15,160 nucleotides of DNA from Paracoccaceae bacterium (lineage in GTDB: Bacteria; Pseudomonadota; Alphaproteobacteria; Rhodobacterales; Rhodobacteraceae). A program made the translations under genes and the position numbers. The first letter of the stretch is position 1. Every line of letters begins with the position of its first letter. Location of the stretch: the NCBI GenBank assembly GCA_016764835.1, contig JAESRD010000269.1, forward strand, positions 1-15,160, written 5' to 3'. Below are positions 6,596 through 13,942 of the stretch, piece by piece. The notes beneath the pieces were generated by a model. The model did no database searches. It was not told the origin of the DNA and was given only the letters and a program-made list of their open reading frames with translations.

Positions 6596-7990
6596 GTGCC
6601 GCAGGGTCAATTAACAGGGACGAGGATTCGCCAAAGACGGCTGGAACGCGGCATCAGACAGGCCCAATTGGCCACTGAGCTGGGTATTTCGGCCTCCTAT
6701 CTTAACCTCATCGAGCATAACCGGCGCAGAATCGGCGGGAAGTTGCTGAACGCAATCGCCCGTATCCTTGAGGTTGATCGCGCGCTTTTGAGCGAAGGCG
6801 CCGAGGGCGCGCTGCTTGATGAGATGCGTGGTGCGGCAGTTGCATTTCCGGCGGCCAAGGCTGAGACGGCGCTGACCGAGGATTTTGCCGGGCGCTTGCC
6901 GGGCTGGGCCCGGCTGGTGGCGGCGCAAGCCACGCGGCTAACCGAGCTGGAGCAAAACGTCGCCGCCCTGACCGACCGTCTGACCCATGACCCGCTCTTG
7001 GCCGCCTCACTGCATCAGGTGATCTCGTCGGTGACATCTATTCGCGCCACATCGTCTATCTTGGTCAGTGGCGAGACGCTTGACCAAGATTGGCAGGGAA
7101 GGTTTCACCGCAATATCTATGAAGACAGCCAGCGGCTATCTGATGAAAGCCGGATATTGGCCACTTATCTTGAGGCACCTGATGGCGCGGCCACAGCGCT
7201 TATCGTCTCGCCGCTCGAAGAGCTGGAACGCTCACTCGATAAGCTGGACCAGCATATCCCGGCGCTGGAGGGCGACAAGCCGGTGATGACCCCAAGGGAA
7301 GTGGCGCGCGGCCTGCCGGGGTTGAGTAAGGCCGGGATCAGTCTGGCCCAAGATTGGCTCAACCGCTACCGCGCCGACGCCATGCTCTTGCCGCTCGAAA
7401 CATTTGGCGCGGCAGCGCTTGCGTGTGGCCATGACCCTGACAAACTTATTGCACTGACCGGCGCGCCTGCGCCCGCGGTGCTGCGCCGTCTCTCGACATT
7501 GCCGCCCTCAGCCGGCCACCCCGCTTTTGGCTTGGCCCAGTGTGATGCTTCTGGCACGCTGACCCGCCTGCGCGTGATCCCCGGTTTCACCCTGCCGCGC
7601 GCGGGCGGCTGCCCGCTTTGGCCGGTTTATCAGGCGTTGGGGCAGCCAGGGCGGCCGCTTTGGGGAATCGTCTCGCTGCCCGGCGAACGCGGTGCGCGGC
7701 TACTGTGTCATGCCGCTGCCGGACCGCGCAGCACGGCCGGGTTTGACACGGTGCCGGTCATGGATGCGGTGATGCTTGTGCGCAATGCGCCGGTTGAAAC
7801 CTCAGAGCAAGCCGCCACCGCGCCAAACGGCACGGGCACCGCGTCTGGCGTTACGAGAATGGGGGGCGTCGCCGCGATTGGCACAAAATCAGGCGACGCG
7901 CTGCCCATTGGTTCTGCTTGCCGGGTTTGCCCGCGTGAAAACTGCCAGGCTCGGCGCGAGCCTTCTATCTTGGCTTCCGTCGTAAAATAA
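6596..7990 (+). CDS. ScfR-type short-chain acyl-CoA responsive transcription regulator (XRE family)
   Basis: This is a 464-residue regulator starting at GTG, with AGAGGT eight bases upstream. Residues about 8-62 form an XRE helix-turn-helix (RIRQRRLERGIRQAQLATEL, then GISASYLNLIEHNRR). The C-terminal part carries the ScfR/DUF2083 pattern: a GFTLPRAGGCPLWPVYQALGQPGRPLWG-like stretch, and a terminal cysteine motif CRVCPRENC with Cys442, Cys445 and Cys450. This family (RamB, PccR, MccR) is known to sense short-chain acyl-CoA and to control acetate, propionate and related genes. The middle region (about 131-193) resembles a histidine-kinase dimerisation helix pair. I see no HExxH zinc site of an IrrE/M78 peptidase. 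The gene is divergent from the transporter/acsA operon, which makes that operon the obvious target. The exact effector is unknown. Confidence 0.85.
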   Translation: MPQGQLTGTRIRQRRLERGIRQAQLATELGISASYLNLIEHNRRRIGGKLLNAIARILEVDRALLSEGAEGALLDEMRGAAVAFPAAKAETALTEDFAGRLPGWARLVAAQATRLTELEQNVAALTDRLTHDPLLAASLHQVISSVTSIRATSSILVSGETLDQDWQGRFHRNIYEDSQRLSDESRILATYLEAPDGAATALIVSPLEELERSLDKLDQHIPALEGDKPVMTPREVARGLPGLSKAGISLAQDWLNRYRADAMLLPLETFGAAALACGHDPDKLIALTGAPAPAVLRRLSTLPPSAGHPAFGLAQCDASGTLTRLRVIPGFTLPRAGGCPLWPVYQALGQPGRPLWGIVSLPGERGARLLCHAAAGPRSTAGFDTVPVMDAVMLVRNAPVETSEQAATAPNGTGTASGVTRMGGVAAIGTKSGDALPIGSACRVCPRENCQARREPSILASVVK

Positions 7991-8045
7991 CACGCCGCTG
8001 CCTCGACCTGCCCGTAACAATATATTCAAAAAGCACAGGCTGACT

Positions 8046-8074
8046 TTGACAGCCATGGCTTTTGCCGTGATAAA
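8046..8074 (+). promoter_or_regulatory. Promoter of the response regulator/sensor operon
   Basis: A perfect TTGACA (8046-8051) is followed after exactly 17 bases by GATAAA (8069-8074, four of six matches), 62 bases before the response-regulator ATG. It lies after the scfR-type stop codon at 7990, so the two-component genes probably form their own transcription unit. A short inverted repeat (GGCTG/CAGCC) overlaps the -35 box. Confidence 0.55.
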
Positions 8075-8135
8075 AGACCCAGAGGCCAAAAGCCGAGGGA
8101 TAGAGGCGCAAGCCTTAATATGGGGGGAGATCGGA

Positions 8136-8504
8136 ATGGGCGGAAGAGTCCTTCTGATCGAGGATGAACCAAACATTATAGAGGCGCTAAGTTTTATTCT
8201 GTCGCGCGATGGCTGGACTGTGCACACACATTCTGATGGCGAAACCGCCATGCAGAAAGTGCGGGCATCTCCACCAGATTTGGTCATACTTGATGTAATG
8301 CTACCGGGGCGGTCGGGCTATGACATCTTGGTTGAGATGCGCAGCGATCCCGAGCTTGAAGATATACCTGTTATGATGTTGACCGCACGCGGCCAGACCA
8401 AGGACCGTGAAATGGCTATGCGCCTGGGGGCGACCCATTTTATGACCAAACCGTTCTCTAACGCGCAGATCATTGAGAATGTGCGTCAGCTGGTGAGCGG
8501 TTAA
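8136..8504 (+). CDS. Single-domain response regulator (CheY-like receiver only)
   Basis: The product has 122 residues when started at the ATG at 8136, chosen because GGGGGGAGA precedes it and the receiver fold starts at once (GGRVLLIEDEPNI). The earlier in-frame ATG at 8046 adds non-conserved residues and would sit on the promoter. Receiver residues are complete: Glu9/Asp10 acidic pair, phospho-acceptor Asp53 (VILDVMLPG), Thr83 (MLTARG) and Lys105 (FMTKPFS). There is no DNA-binding output domain. It therefore works as a phosphotransfer or protein-interaction partner, unlike LuxR-type CrbR that pairs with CrbS elsewhere. It lies five bases before the small membrane protein and in the same operon as the sensor kinase, its likely phosphodonor. 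Confidence 0.92.
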   Translation: MGGRVLLIEDEPNIIEALSFILSRDGWTVHTHSDGETAMQKVRASPPDLVILDVMLPGRSGYDILVEMRSDPELEDIPVMMLTARGQTKDREMAMRLGATHFMTKPFSNAQIIENVRQLVSG

Positions 8505-8509
8505 CGCAG

Positions 8510-8908
8510 ATGGCTTTGCCGCCAACGCGCTCGGTCTTTGTGGCCCGCGACTCGTACCGTTTGCGGCGGCTGCGCGATGCAGCCCGGCTCTTGCCAATAT
8601 TGGGCGGCGTCCTGCTGATGATGCCGCTTTTATGGGCGCGTGGGTCCGAGGGCACTGACGCGCCGCTCTTTAACTCCTCGGCCTTGCTCTATATCTTTGG
8701 CGTTTGGCTGGTGCTGATCGCTCTGTCGGCGGTGCTGTCGCGGCGGTTGATCAGTGGACAAGAACCCGACGAGCCTATTGGCCATGCCGAGATGCCAGCG
8801 GCAGAAAAGCTGGCTGGGAAGACGCTACGCCACTTGCAGGGTTCGGGCGTTCAGGCTGATGCCTCTAACCTGAGTGCCACCAAAGCCGGGCAGGGCCCGG
8901 ATGCTTGA
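8510..8908 (+). CDS. Small membrane protein linked to the SSS sensor kinase, unknown function
   Basis: The product has 132 residues. Two hydrophobic helices are visible: about residues 26-44 (LLPILGGVLLMMPLLWARG) and 56-75 (ALLYIFGVWLVLIALSAVLS). Between them lies a short acidic loop, and after them a hydrophilic tail of about 55 residues. I do not recognise a named family. The two-helix form and the place directly before a sodium/solute-symporter domain recall the small subunits found next to some SSS transporters. Its stop overlaps the sensor start by eight bases, so translation is probably coupled, and the protein may assemble with the symporter domain. The ribosome site is weak, consistent with coupling to the upstream gene five bases away. 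Confidence 0.8.
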   Translation: MALPPTRSVFVARDSYRLRRLRDAARLLPILGGVLLMMPLLWARGSEGTDAPLFNSSALLYIFGVWLVLIALSAVLSRRLISGQEPDEPIGHAEMPAAEKLAGKTLRHLQGSGVQADASNLSATKAGQGPDA

Positions 8909-10136
8909 TTTCAACCTGCTGGTATTGGCGGCGATTGCCTATATTACCTTTTTGTTTGGTGTTGCTTTTTGGGCCGAACGCAGCGGCCAGAAAACCGGCA
9001 GCCGCTGGCTGCATTCGCCCATCGTCTACACGCTGTCACTGTCTATCTATTGCACCGCGTGGACGTTCTACGGCGCGGTTGGCTATGCTGCGCGCTCTGG
9101 GCTCGAATATCTGACTATCTATCTTGGCCCCTCGCTGGTTATGGTCGGCTGGTGGTGGGCGCTGCGCAAGCTGGTGCGCATTGGCCGCGCGCAGCGTATC
9201 ACTTCTATCGCCGACCTTATCTCGTCGCGCTTTGGCAAATCAGCGGTGCTGGGCGGCATCGTCACCCTGATGGCTGTTGTCGGCGTTACGCCCTATATTG
9301 CCCTGCAACTCCAGTCCATTACCCTGTCATTTGGCGTGTTCTCGGCCGCCGCCGGCAATGCTTGGGCCGAGGCTGACCAAAACGCCGTCGCACTATGGTC
9401 GGCCGCCGGGCTGGCCGTGTTTACCGTATTATTCGGCACCAGCAATCTTGATGCCAATGAGCGCCATCACGGCGTGGTCATGGCAATCGCGGTTGAGGCC
9501 GTGGTCAAACTTTGCGCGCTGCTGGCGGTTGGCGTCTTTGTGGTCTGGGGCTTCGGCGGCGGTGTCGGCGAAACATTGGCCCGGATAGATGCCTCAGAGA
9601 TCGCCAAATGGCAGCAGCCCGGTGGCCGCTGGGTCGGGCTGACATTCTTATCGGCGGCGGCGTTTCTATGCCTGCCGCGCATGTTTCAAGTCTTGGTGGT
9701 TGAGAACGCCGACGAGCGCCAACTGGCCATGGCTGGCTGGGCTTTCCCCCTTTACATGCTGCTTATCAGCCTGTTCGTGGTGCCCATCGCCGTGACCGGG
9801 CTGGGCCTGCTGCCCGACGGCAACCCCGATCTATTCGTGCTGACAGTGCCGCTGAGCCAAGGCAATGCTGGGCTGGCAACTCTCTCATTCTTGGGCGGTT
9901 TCTCATCGGCTACTTCGATGATCATTGTCGCCACCATTGCGCTGGCCACCATGATCTCCAACCATATTGTCGTGCCAATCTGGCTGCATTCTCACAAGGC
10001 GGGTGCTGTGGTTTCGGGCGATGTGCGCCGGATCGTGCTGCTGTCGCGGCGGCTGGCCATTGGCGGGCTGCTGGCGCTTGGCTATCTTTACTTTCGTCTG
10101 TCGGGCAGCGGCGAGGCGCTGGCGCCATTGGCCTGA
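8901..10136 (+). CDS. SSS-type sensor histidine kinase, N-terminal symporter part (split by frameshift)
   Basis: Starting at the ATG at 8901 (MLDFNLLVLAAIAYITF), this frame encodes 411 residues of a sodium/solute symporter (SLC5-like) domain with about ten hydrophobic helices. The patterns SIYCTAWTFYGAVGYAARSG, RITSIADLISSRFGK and FLGGFSSATSMIIVATIALATMISN are typical of CrbS/CbrA-type sensors. The frame ends with EALAPLA and a stop. One base earlier the expected continuation reads AIGLISFAGVAQ and joins the kinase part. Adding one base gives 2673 bases, exactly an 890-residue protein. Start chosen because the earlier in-frame ATG at 8874 lies deep inside the preceding gene. In this class the symporter domain senses or transports the ligand and passes the signal through STAC to the kinase. 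As read, the protein is truncated. Confidence 0.85.
   Translation: MLDFNLLVLAAIAYITFLFGVAFWAERSGQKTGSRWLHSPIVYTLSLSIYCTAWTFYGAVGYAARSGLEYLTIYLGPSLVMVGWWWALRKLVRIGRAQRITSIADLISSRFGKSAVLGGIVTLMAVVGVTPYIALQLQSITLSFGVFSAAAGNAWAEADQNAVALWSAAGLAVFTVLFGTSNLDANERHHGVVMAIAVEAVVKLCALLAVGVFVVWGFGGGVGETLARIDASEIAKWQQPGGRWVGLTFLSAAAFLCLPRMFQVLVVENADERQLAMAGWAFPLYMLLISLFVVPIAVTGLGLLPDGNPDLFVLTVPLSQGNAGLATLSFLGGFSSATSMIIVATIALATMISNHIVVPIWLHSHKAGAVVSGDVRRIVLLSRRLAIGGLLALGYLYFRLSGSGEALAPLA
10121..10126 (+). other. Frameshift site in the SSS sensor kinase gene
   Basis: The bases here read GGCGCC where the family continuation would need GGCGGCC (Ala-Ala before IGLISFAGVAQ). Loss of one G moves translation into a frame that stops at 10134-10136, while the -1 frame is open through to 11572. 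No slippery heptamer is visible, so programmed shifting is unlikely. A real mutation or a one-base sequencing error fits better. Confidence 0.8.
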
Positions 10137-10150
10137 TCTCGTTTGCCGGG

Positions 10151-11572
10151 GTGGCGCAGGTTTTGCCGGTGATGCTTGGTGGGCTTTTCTGGCGCGGGGC
10201 GACGCGCATCGGCGCGGTCGTTGGCCTGCTGGCCGGGTTCAGCATTTGGCTGTGGACGTTGTTCTTGCCGGGCATTGGCATTGGCATCGTTATCTCTGAG
10301 ACGGTCATGCAATCTGGGCCGTTTGGCCTGTCTTGGCTGCGGCCGCACGCCCTGTTTGGTATCGACGGGATCGACCCGCTTTTGCATGCGGTCCTGTGGT
10401 CGATGTTGCTCAATTCGGGGCTGTTTATTGCCGTGTCACTTTCAACCTTCCCGGCACCTATTGAGCGGTTACAAGGCGCGCAATTTGTCAATGTGTTTGA
10501 GCATTCAACCGGCGCGCCATCTTGGGTGCAGTCAGGGGCTGAGGCTGAAGACTTGCTGGTAATGGCGCAGCGGATTTTGGGCAGCGAGGTGGCACAAGCC
10601 GTGTTTCAAGAAGCGGCATCACAACAGGGCAAAGCCGGGTATTTGCCCGATGTCACCCCAGCCTTTATTGAGCTGCTGGAGCGCGAATTGGCGGGTTCGG
10701 TAGGCGCTGCCACTTCGCATGCGATGATCGGTCAGCTGACCAAAGGCGCCTCGGTCTCGGTCGAAGACCTGATCGCCGTGGCTGATGAAGCGGCGCAAAA
10801 CCTCGAATATTCGGCCCGTCTTGAAGAAACCACGCAAAAGCAAAGCCGCACGGCGCGGGCCCTGCGCGATGCCAATGAAAAGCTCACCGCCCTGTCGGTG
10901 CAAAAGGATGCGTTTCTGACCCAGATCAGCCATGAGCTGCGTACGCCAATGACCTCGATACGTTCGTTTTCTGAGATATTACAAGAGGATGACGCCAATG
11001 AAGATGAGCGGCGGCGCTATGCCGGTATTATCCAATATGAAGCCACACGGCTGACCCGACTGCTGGATGATCTGTTGGATCTATCCGTGTTGGAAAACGG
11101 TTCAGTGGTGCTGAACAAACAAGCTTCTAGCCTGCGCGAAACGCTTGACCGGGCCATGGGCGCCTCGGCTTTGCGCGGCGCGTCGATCAAGATTATTCGC
11201 AAACGCCAAGAGGAAGAACGGCTGATCTACACCGACCATGACCGCTTGGCCCAGGTGTTTATCAACCTGATATCAAATGCCCGCAAATATTGCGATGCCG
11301 CAGCCCCCGAACTGCGCATTAAGTTGCGCCAGACGGCTGCCGGGCTGGTTGTTGATTTCATTGATAATGGCAGCGGTATTCCGCCCGATCAGGGGCAAGT
11401 GATATTTGAGAAATTTTCGCGGTTGGGCGACCAGCAAAAAGCCGGTGGGGCTGGGCTTGGCCTGGCCATTTCGCGCGAAATTATGGAGCGGCTCGGCGGC
11501 GCGGTTGATTACTTGCCGGGGCAGGGCGGCGCGGCGTTTCGGGTGCGGCTGCCAGAGGGCCGCGCGCCGTAG
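10151..11572 (+). CDS. SSS-type sensor histidine kinase, C-terminal STAC and kinase part
   Basis: This second piece of the frameshifted sensor has a possible GTG start at 10151, but that is only the first start-like codon; the open frame joins the symporter part upstream. It contains the last symporter helices (about residues 1-100 of this piece), a STAC domain (about 130-195, with ERELAGSVGAATSHAMIG), a coiled-coil linker, and a HisKA domain with phospho-acceptor His261 (QISHELRTP, codon 10931-10933). A HATPase domain follows with N-box Asn376 (NLISNA), G1 box DNGSG at 405-409 and G2 box GAGLGLA near 433-439. I find no PAS domain. Known relatives CrbS and CbrA control acetate or amino-acid use. 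Its partner is probably the receiver encoded at 8136-8504. If no ribosome starts internally, the kinase part would not be made from this sequence as read. Confidence 0.88.
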   Translation: MAQVLPVMLGGLFWRGATRIGAVVGLLAGFSIWLWTLFLPGIGIGIVISETVMQSGPFGLSWLRPHALFGIDGIDPLLHAVLWSMLLNSGLFIAVSLSTFPAPIERLQGAQFVNVFEHSTGAPSWVQSGAEAEDLLVMAQRILGSEVAQAVFQEAASQQGKAGYLPDVTPAFIELLERELAGSVGAATSHAMIGQLTKGASVSVEDLIAVADEAAQNLEYSARLEETTQKQSRTARALRDANEKLTALSVQKDAFLTQISHELRTPMTSIRSFSEILQEDDANEDERRRYAGIIQYEATRLTRLLDDLLDLSVLENGSVVLNKQASSLRETLDRAMGASALRGASIKIIRKRQEEERLIYTDHDRLAQVFINLISNARKYCDAAAPELRIKLRQTAAGLVVDFIDNGSGIPPDQGQVIFEKFSRLGDQQKAGGAGLGLAISREIMERLGGAVDYLPGQGGAAFRVRLPEGRAP

Positions 11573-11587
11573 CCGCAAAAAAGCGGC
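11572..11587. terminator. Weak hairpin after the sensor kinase gene
   Basis: GCCGC (11572-11576) and GCGGC (11583-11587) enclose six A residues immediately at the kinase stop codon. The stem is only five bases and no T-run follows on the plus strand, so it is at best a weak terminator. The rest of the gap to 11698 contains a CCGCG/CGCGG repeat near 11630-11646 and nothing else I can name. Confidence 0.25.
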
Positions 11588-11698
11588 AGAACCTGTCAAA
11601 TTCGAACCGATTTACCGGCTATGTTAAGCCCGCGTTAACGGCGCGGCGGATATGAGAGTTAAGCGGCCAAGGGTGAGCCGTGGGAAATCACGGGCGCC

Positions 11699-12637
11699 AT
11701 GACAGAGACGGCCGATCAATCAATTCTTAGCCGTCTGACAGGCGGCACCAGCCAAAGTGCTGTACCTGGCCCATCGCCAGCCCGCGTGTTGCGGATGTCG
11801 ATGGCGCGCTCGGCACAGCGGGTGCTGGGGCTCACGCTTGGCGTGCTCGGCGTGACCGACAAAATCCTTGAGCTGGACGCCGCGCTGGCCGATATTCAAC
11901 CTGAATTGATGTTGGTCGCGCTCAAGAACGCTGATGATGAAACCATTGGCCTTGCCGCACTTGATGCCGAAGCCCGCGCTGCCGTTGTTGAAATGCAAAC
12001 CATTGGCATGCTGCGCGCCGCCAAGGCCGAAGAGCGCAAGATTACCGCAACTGACGCCGCCCTTGCTGTGCCTTTGCTCGACCAACTCCTTACCGATATT
12101 GCCGGCACTGCCGAAGATTCTGTGCTCGATGGGTGGGCCAATGGCTGTCATGCTGGTCGCCCGGTCACCGATGCTGATGCGGCATTGCTTATTTTGCCGT
12201 CTGGTAAATACAGGCTGGCAGAGCTGACGCTTGATCTGGGCGGCGACGCCCGGCAAGGTATATTGCTGCTGCTGCTTCCCTCCAAGACCAGCGCAAAAGG
12301 AACCAAACCGAATGGATCTGATGAACAAAGTTGGGAACAGGCATTGGAAACAGTTGTTATGACGGCACCAACTGATCTTTTGGCCGTGCTGACCCGGCTC
12401 AAGCTGCCGCTTTCTCAGATTGAAGGCTTTGAAATTGATCAGATGCTGCCGCTGCATGGCGTGACCGTGGCCTCGGTGCGGCTCGAAGGGCCGGGCGGGC
12501 GGGTCTTTGCCAAGGCGCGGCTTGGTCAGATATCTGGCATGCGGGCAGTGCGGGTCGAAGACCCCGATCCGCTAAGGATGACCGAGAACGAAGGGCCCAA
12601 GGCGGGTGCAACCAAGCGGCAATTATCGGGCAAATAG
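11699..12637 (+). CDS. FliM/FliN C-terminal-domain (SpoA) protein, flagellar switch-like
   Basis: The product has 312 residues. The C-terminal part (about 225-290: VMTAPTDLLAVLTRLKLPLSQIEGFEIDQMLPLHG and on) has the SpoA/FliMN beta-barrel pattern: a hydrophobic strand, a LPLSQIEGF-type turn, an MLPL strand, then a GRVFAKARLGQISGMRAVRV segment. The N-terminal part is Ala/Leu-rich and lacks the CheY-binding N-terminal motif of classical FliM as far as I can see. It would act in the cytoplasmic C-ring or as a related adaptor. Rhodobacterales carry such divergent FliM-like proteins, here away from any flagellar gene. The start at 11699 has only a weak purine-rich site before it (GTGGGAAA), so a slightly different start is possible. 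It follows the sensor kinase by 126 bases on the same strand. Confidence 0.65.
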   Translation: MTETADQSILSRLTGGTSQSAVPGPSPARVLRMSMARSAQRVLGLTLGVLGVTDKILELDAALADIQPELMLVALKNADDETIGLAALDAEARAAVVEMQTIGMLRAAKAEERKITATDAALAVPLLDQLLTDIAGTAEDSVLDGWANGCHAGRPVTDADAALLILPSGKYRLAELTLDLGGDARQGILLLLLPSKTSAKGTKPNGSDEQSWEQALETVVMTAPTDLLAVLTRLKLPLSQIEGFEIDQMLPLHGVTVASVRLEGPGGRVFAKARLGQISGMRAVRVEDPDPLRMTENEGPKAGATKRQLSGK

Positions 12638-12643
12638 CAGCTC

Positions 12644-12694
12644 GTCGGCCACATAGATGCGGGGGAGAACCCACTGCATCCGTGCCGCGCCGAC
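12644..12694. terminator. Nested hairpin between convergent genes
   Basis: Outer arms GTCGGC (12644-12649) and GCCGAC (12689-12694) enclose inner arms GATGC (12656-12660) and GCATC (12676-12680), with GGG/CCC pairing inside. It sits in the 73-base gap between the convergent fliM-like and ligB genes, where a bidirectional terminator is expected. There is no T-run, so its role as terminator is inferred. Confidence 0.4.
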
Positions 12695-12710
12695 ATCTCA
12701 TAGACGAAGC

Positions 12711-13559
12711 CTAGTCAACACATTCCAGCAACATAGTGCCCGCACCCGTATTCGAGATCGGAATATGGTAGTTCTGGTTGAGCAGCTTCACATTGTCGCC
12801 CAATGCGCCGCGCATCATCATCCACATCAAGAATTCAGTGCCCTGCGCGCCCGCTTGGCGGACAAGCTCATGACGGCTGATCTTGGTCAGCTCTTCAGGC
12901 TCATGCACGATCTTTTCCATGCACATTTTGTCAAAGTCTTTGTTGATAAACCCAGCGCGCTCACCGTCTAGCTGATGTGAAAGCCCCCCCGTGCCGAGCA
13001 CCACGACTTTGACATCATCGGGAAAACTCAAAATCGCTTTGCGCAGGGATTTGCCAAAATCCAGCGCGCGTTTGAGGGTTGGGATCGGGTGTTGCACCGT
13101 ATTGGCGCTGATCGGGATCGCACGTGGCATAGCCGGGTTATTGGTCAGGCCAGGCCAGAACAGTTGCATTGGCACGGTAAAGCCGTGATCAACCGCCAGC
13201 TCTTGGCATGAGGTGATGTCAAACTCGTCTTCGACCATGCCCTCAATAATATGCCAAGACAGCTTTGGATCGCCGGGAAAGGCGGGCAATGTCGGCAGGC
13301 CCCAGCCCTCATCTTCGCCCGCATATTCATGCGCCGCGCCAATGGCAAATGTCGGCATTTTATCGAGGAAAAAGCCAAGGCCATGGTCGTTGTAGATGTT
13401 GATTACAACATCAGGTTTGACCCGCGCCAACCATTCGTGAACCGGCGGATAAGCGTCAAAAAACGGCTTCCAATACGGGTCTTGTTGCAAATTATTGGCG
13501 ATCGCGTTGCCAACGGCCGGGATGTGCGAGGTGGTAATGCCACCAAGTAATTTTGCCAT
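12711..13559 (-). CDS. ligB: Protocatechuate 4,5-dioxygenase beta (catalytic) subunit
   Basis: This is a 282-residue class III extradiol dioxygenase subunit that opens the protocatechuate ring between C4 and C5 to give 4-carboxy-2-hydroxymuconate semialdehyde. The expected iron ligands are visible: His12 (TTSHIP), His59 (YNDHG) and Glu242 (AQGTEF), plus catalytic-base His195 (GTGGLSHQ). The numbering is nearly the same as in the well-studied Sphingobium LigB (His12, His61, His195, Glu242). GGAGA precedes the ATG, and the start follows the ligA stop by three bases, so the two subunits are coupled for 1:1 synthesis. It is the last gene of the lig operon in this window. Gallate dioxygenase is less likely, since that enzyme fuses both subunits into one chain. 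Confidence 0.94.
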   Translation of the reverse strand: MAKLLGGITTSHIPAVGNAIANNLQQDPYWKPFFDAYPPVHEWLARVKPDVVINIYNDHGLGFFLDKMPTFAIGAAHEYAGEDEGWGLPTLPAFPGDPKLSWHIIEGMVEDEFDITSCQELAVDHGFTVPMQLFWPGLTNNPAMPRAIPISANTVQHPIPTLKRALDFGKSLRKAILSFPDDVKVVVLGTGGLSHQLDGERAGFINKDFDKMCMEKIVHEPEELTKISRHELVRQAGAQGTEFLMWMMMRGALGDNVKLLNQNYHIPISNTGAGTMLLECVD

Positions 13560-13562
13560 GGT

Positions 13563-13925
13563 TCAGTCTCCTGCCCGCAGTAGTTTTTCTTTGAATTCTT
13601 CGGTGGTTACGCCGGTTTGCTGGGCGCCTACATCTTGCACCGATAACTTAAAAATACCGGCGAATTTGGCGAGATAATAGATGTTGCCGCCCGCCGCGAT
13701 CAGCGCCAAAACATTCTTGGCCTCGCAAGCCGCGATCTGCTCTTCGTTGAGGTTGAACTTGGCATAATAAGCCGCCGGATCGGCGACATATGCGTCGCGC
13801 GCATTGGCTGCGTTGAACGAGTAGCACATCTTATTGAGCGCATAGCCCTTCATCGCCATCTTGCCGTCGAACAAGGTGGTGCCCGGTATCGGCGTATGGT
13901 GGTCAAATTCTTCAATCGTTGTCAT
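13563..13925 (-). CDS. ligA: Protocatechuate 4,5-dioxygenase alpha subunit
   Basis: This is a 120-residue small subunit that forms the lid over the LigB active site. The sequence PIPGTTLFDGKMAMKGYALNKMCYSFN and the later LALIAAGGNIYYLAKFAGIF are typical of the LigA family. The start at 13923-13925 (MTTIEEFDHHTPIPG) is preferred: GAGAGGA precedes it, and the nine extra residues of the longer frame to 13952 overlap ligI and look non-conserved. It lies 17 bases after ligI and three bases before ligB. No iron ligands are expected in this subunit. Confidence is high from both sequence and neighbour. Confidence 0.93.
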   Translation of the reverse strand: MTTIEEFDHHTPIPGTTLFDGKMAMKGYALNKMCYSFNAANARDAYVADPAAYYAKFNLNEEQIAACEAKNVLALIAAGGNIYYLAKFAGIFKLSVQDVGAQQTGVTTEEFKEKLLRAGD

Positions 13926-13942
13926 GTCGTATCCTCTCTCAG

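Noticed and set aside
8046..8135. Longer N-terminus for the response regulator
   Set aside because: The upstream ATG lies on the predicted promoter and adds 30 residues absent from receiver domains; GGGGGGAGA precedes the ATG at 8136.
10100..10172. Programmed -1 ribosomal frameshift in the sensor kinase
   Set aside because: No X-XXY-YYZ slippery sequence lies before the stop, and fusion of symporter and kinase is the normal uninterrupted state in the family. A missing base is simpler.
11573..11698. A separate small gene between the sensor kinase and the fliM-like gene
   Set aside because: No open frame with ribosome site and protein-like composition fits in these 126 bases.
11720..12457. 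Long minus-strand open frame (245 codons) opposite the fliM-like gene
   Set aside because: It has no recognisable domain, composition looks like a codon shadow, and the plus-strand frame has the SpoA pattern.
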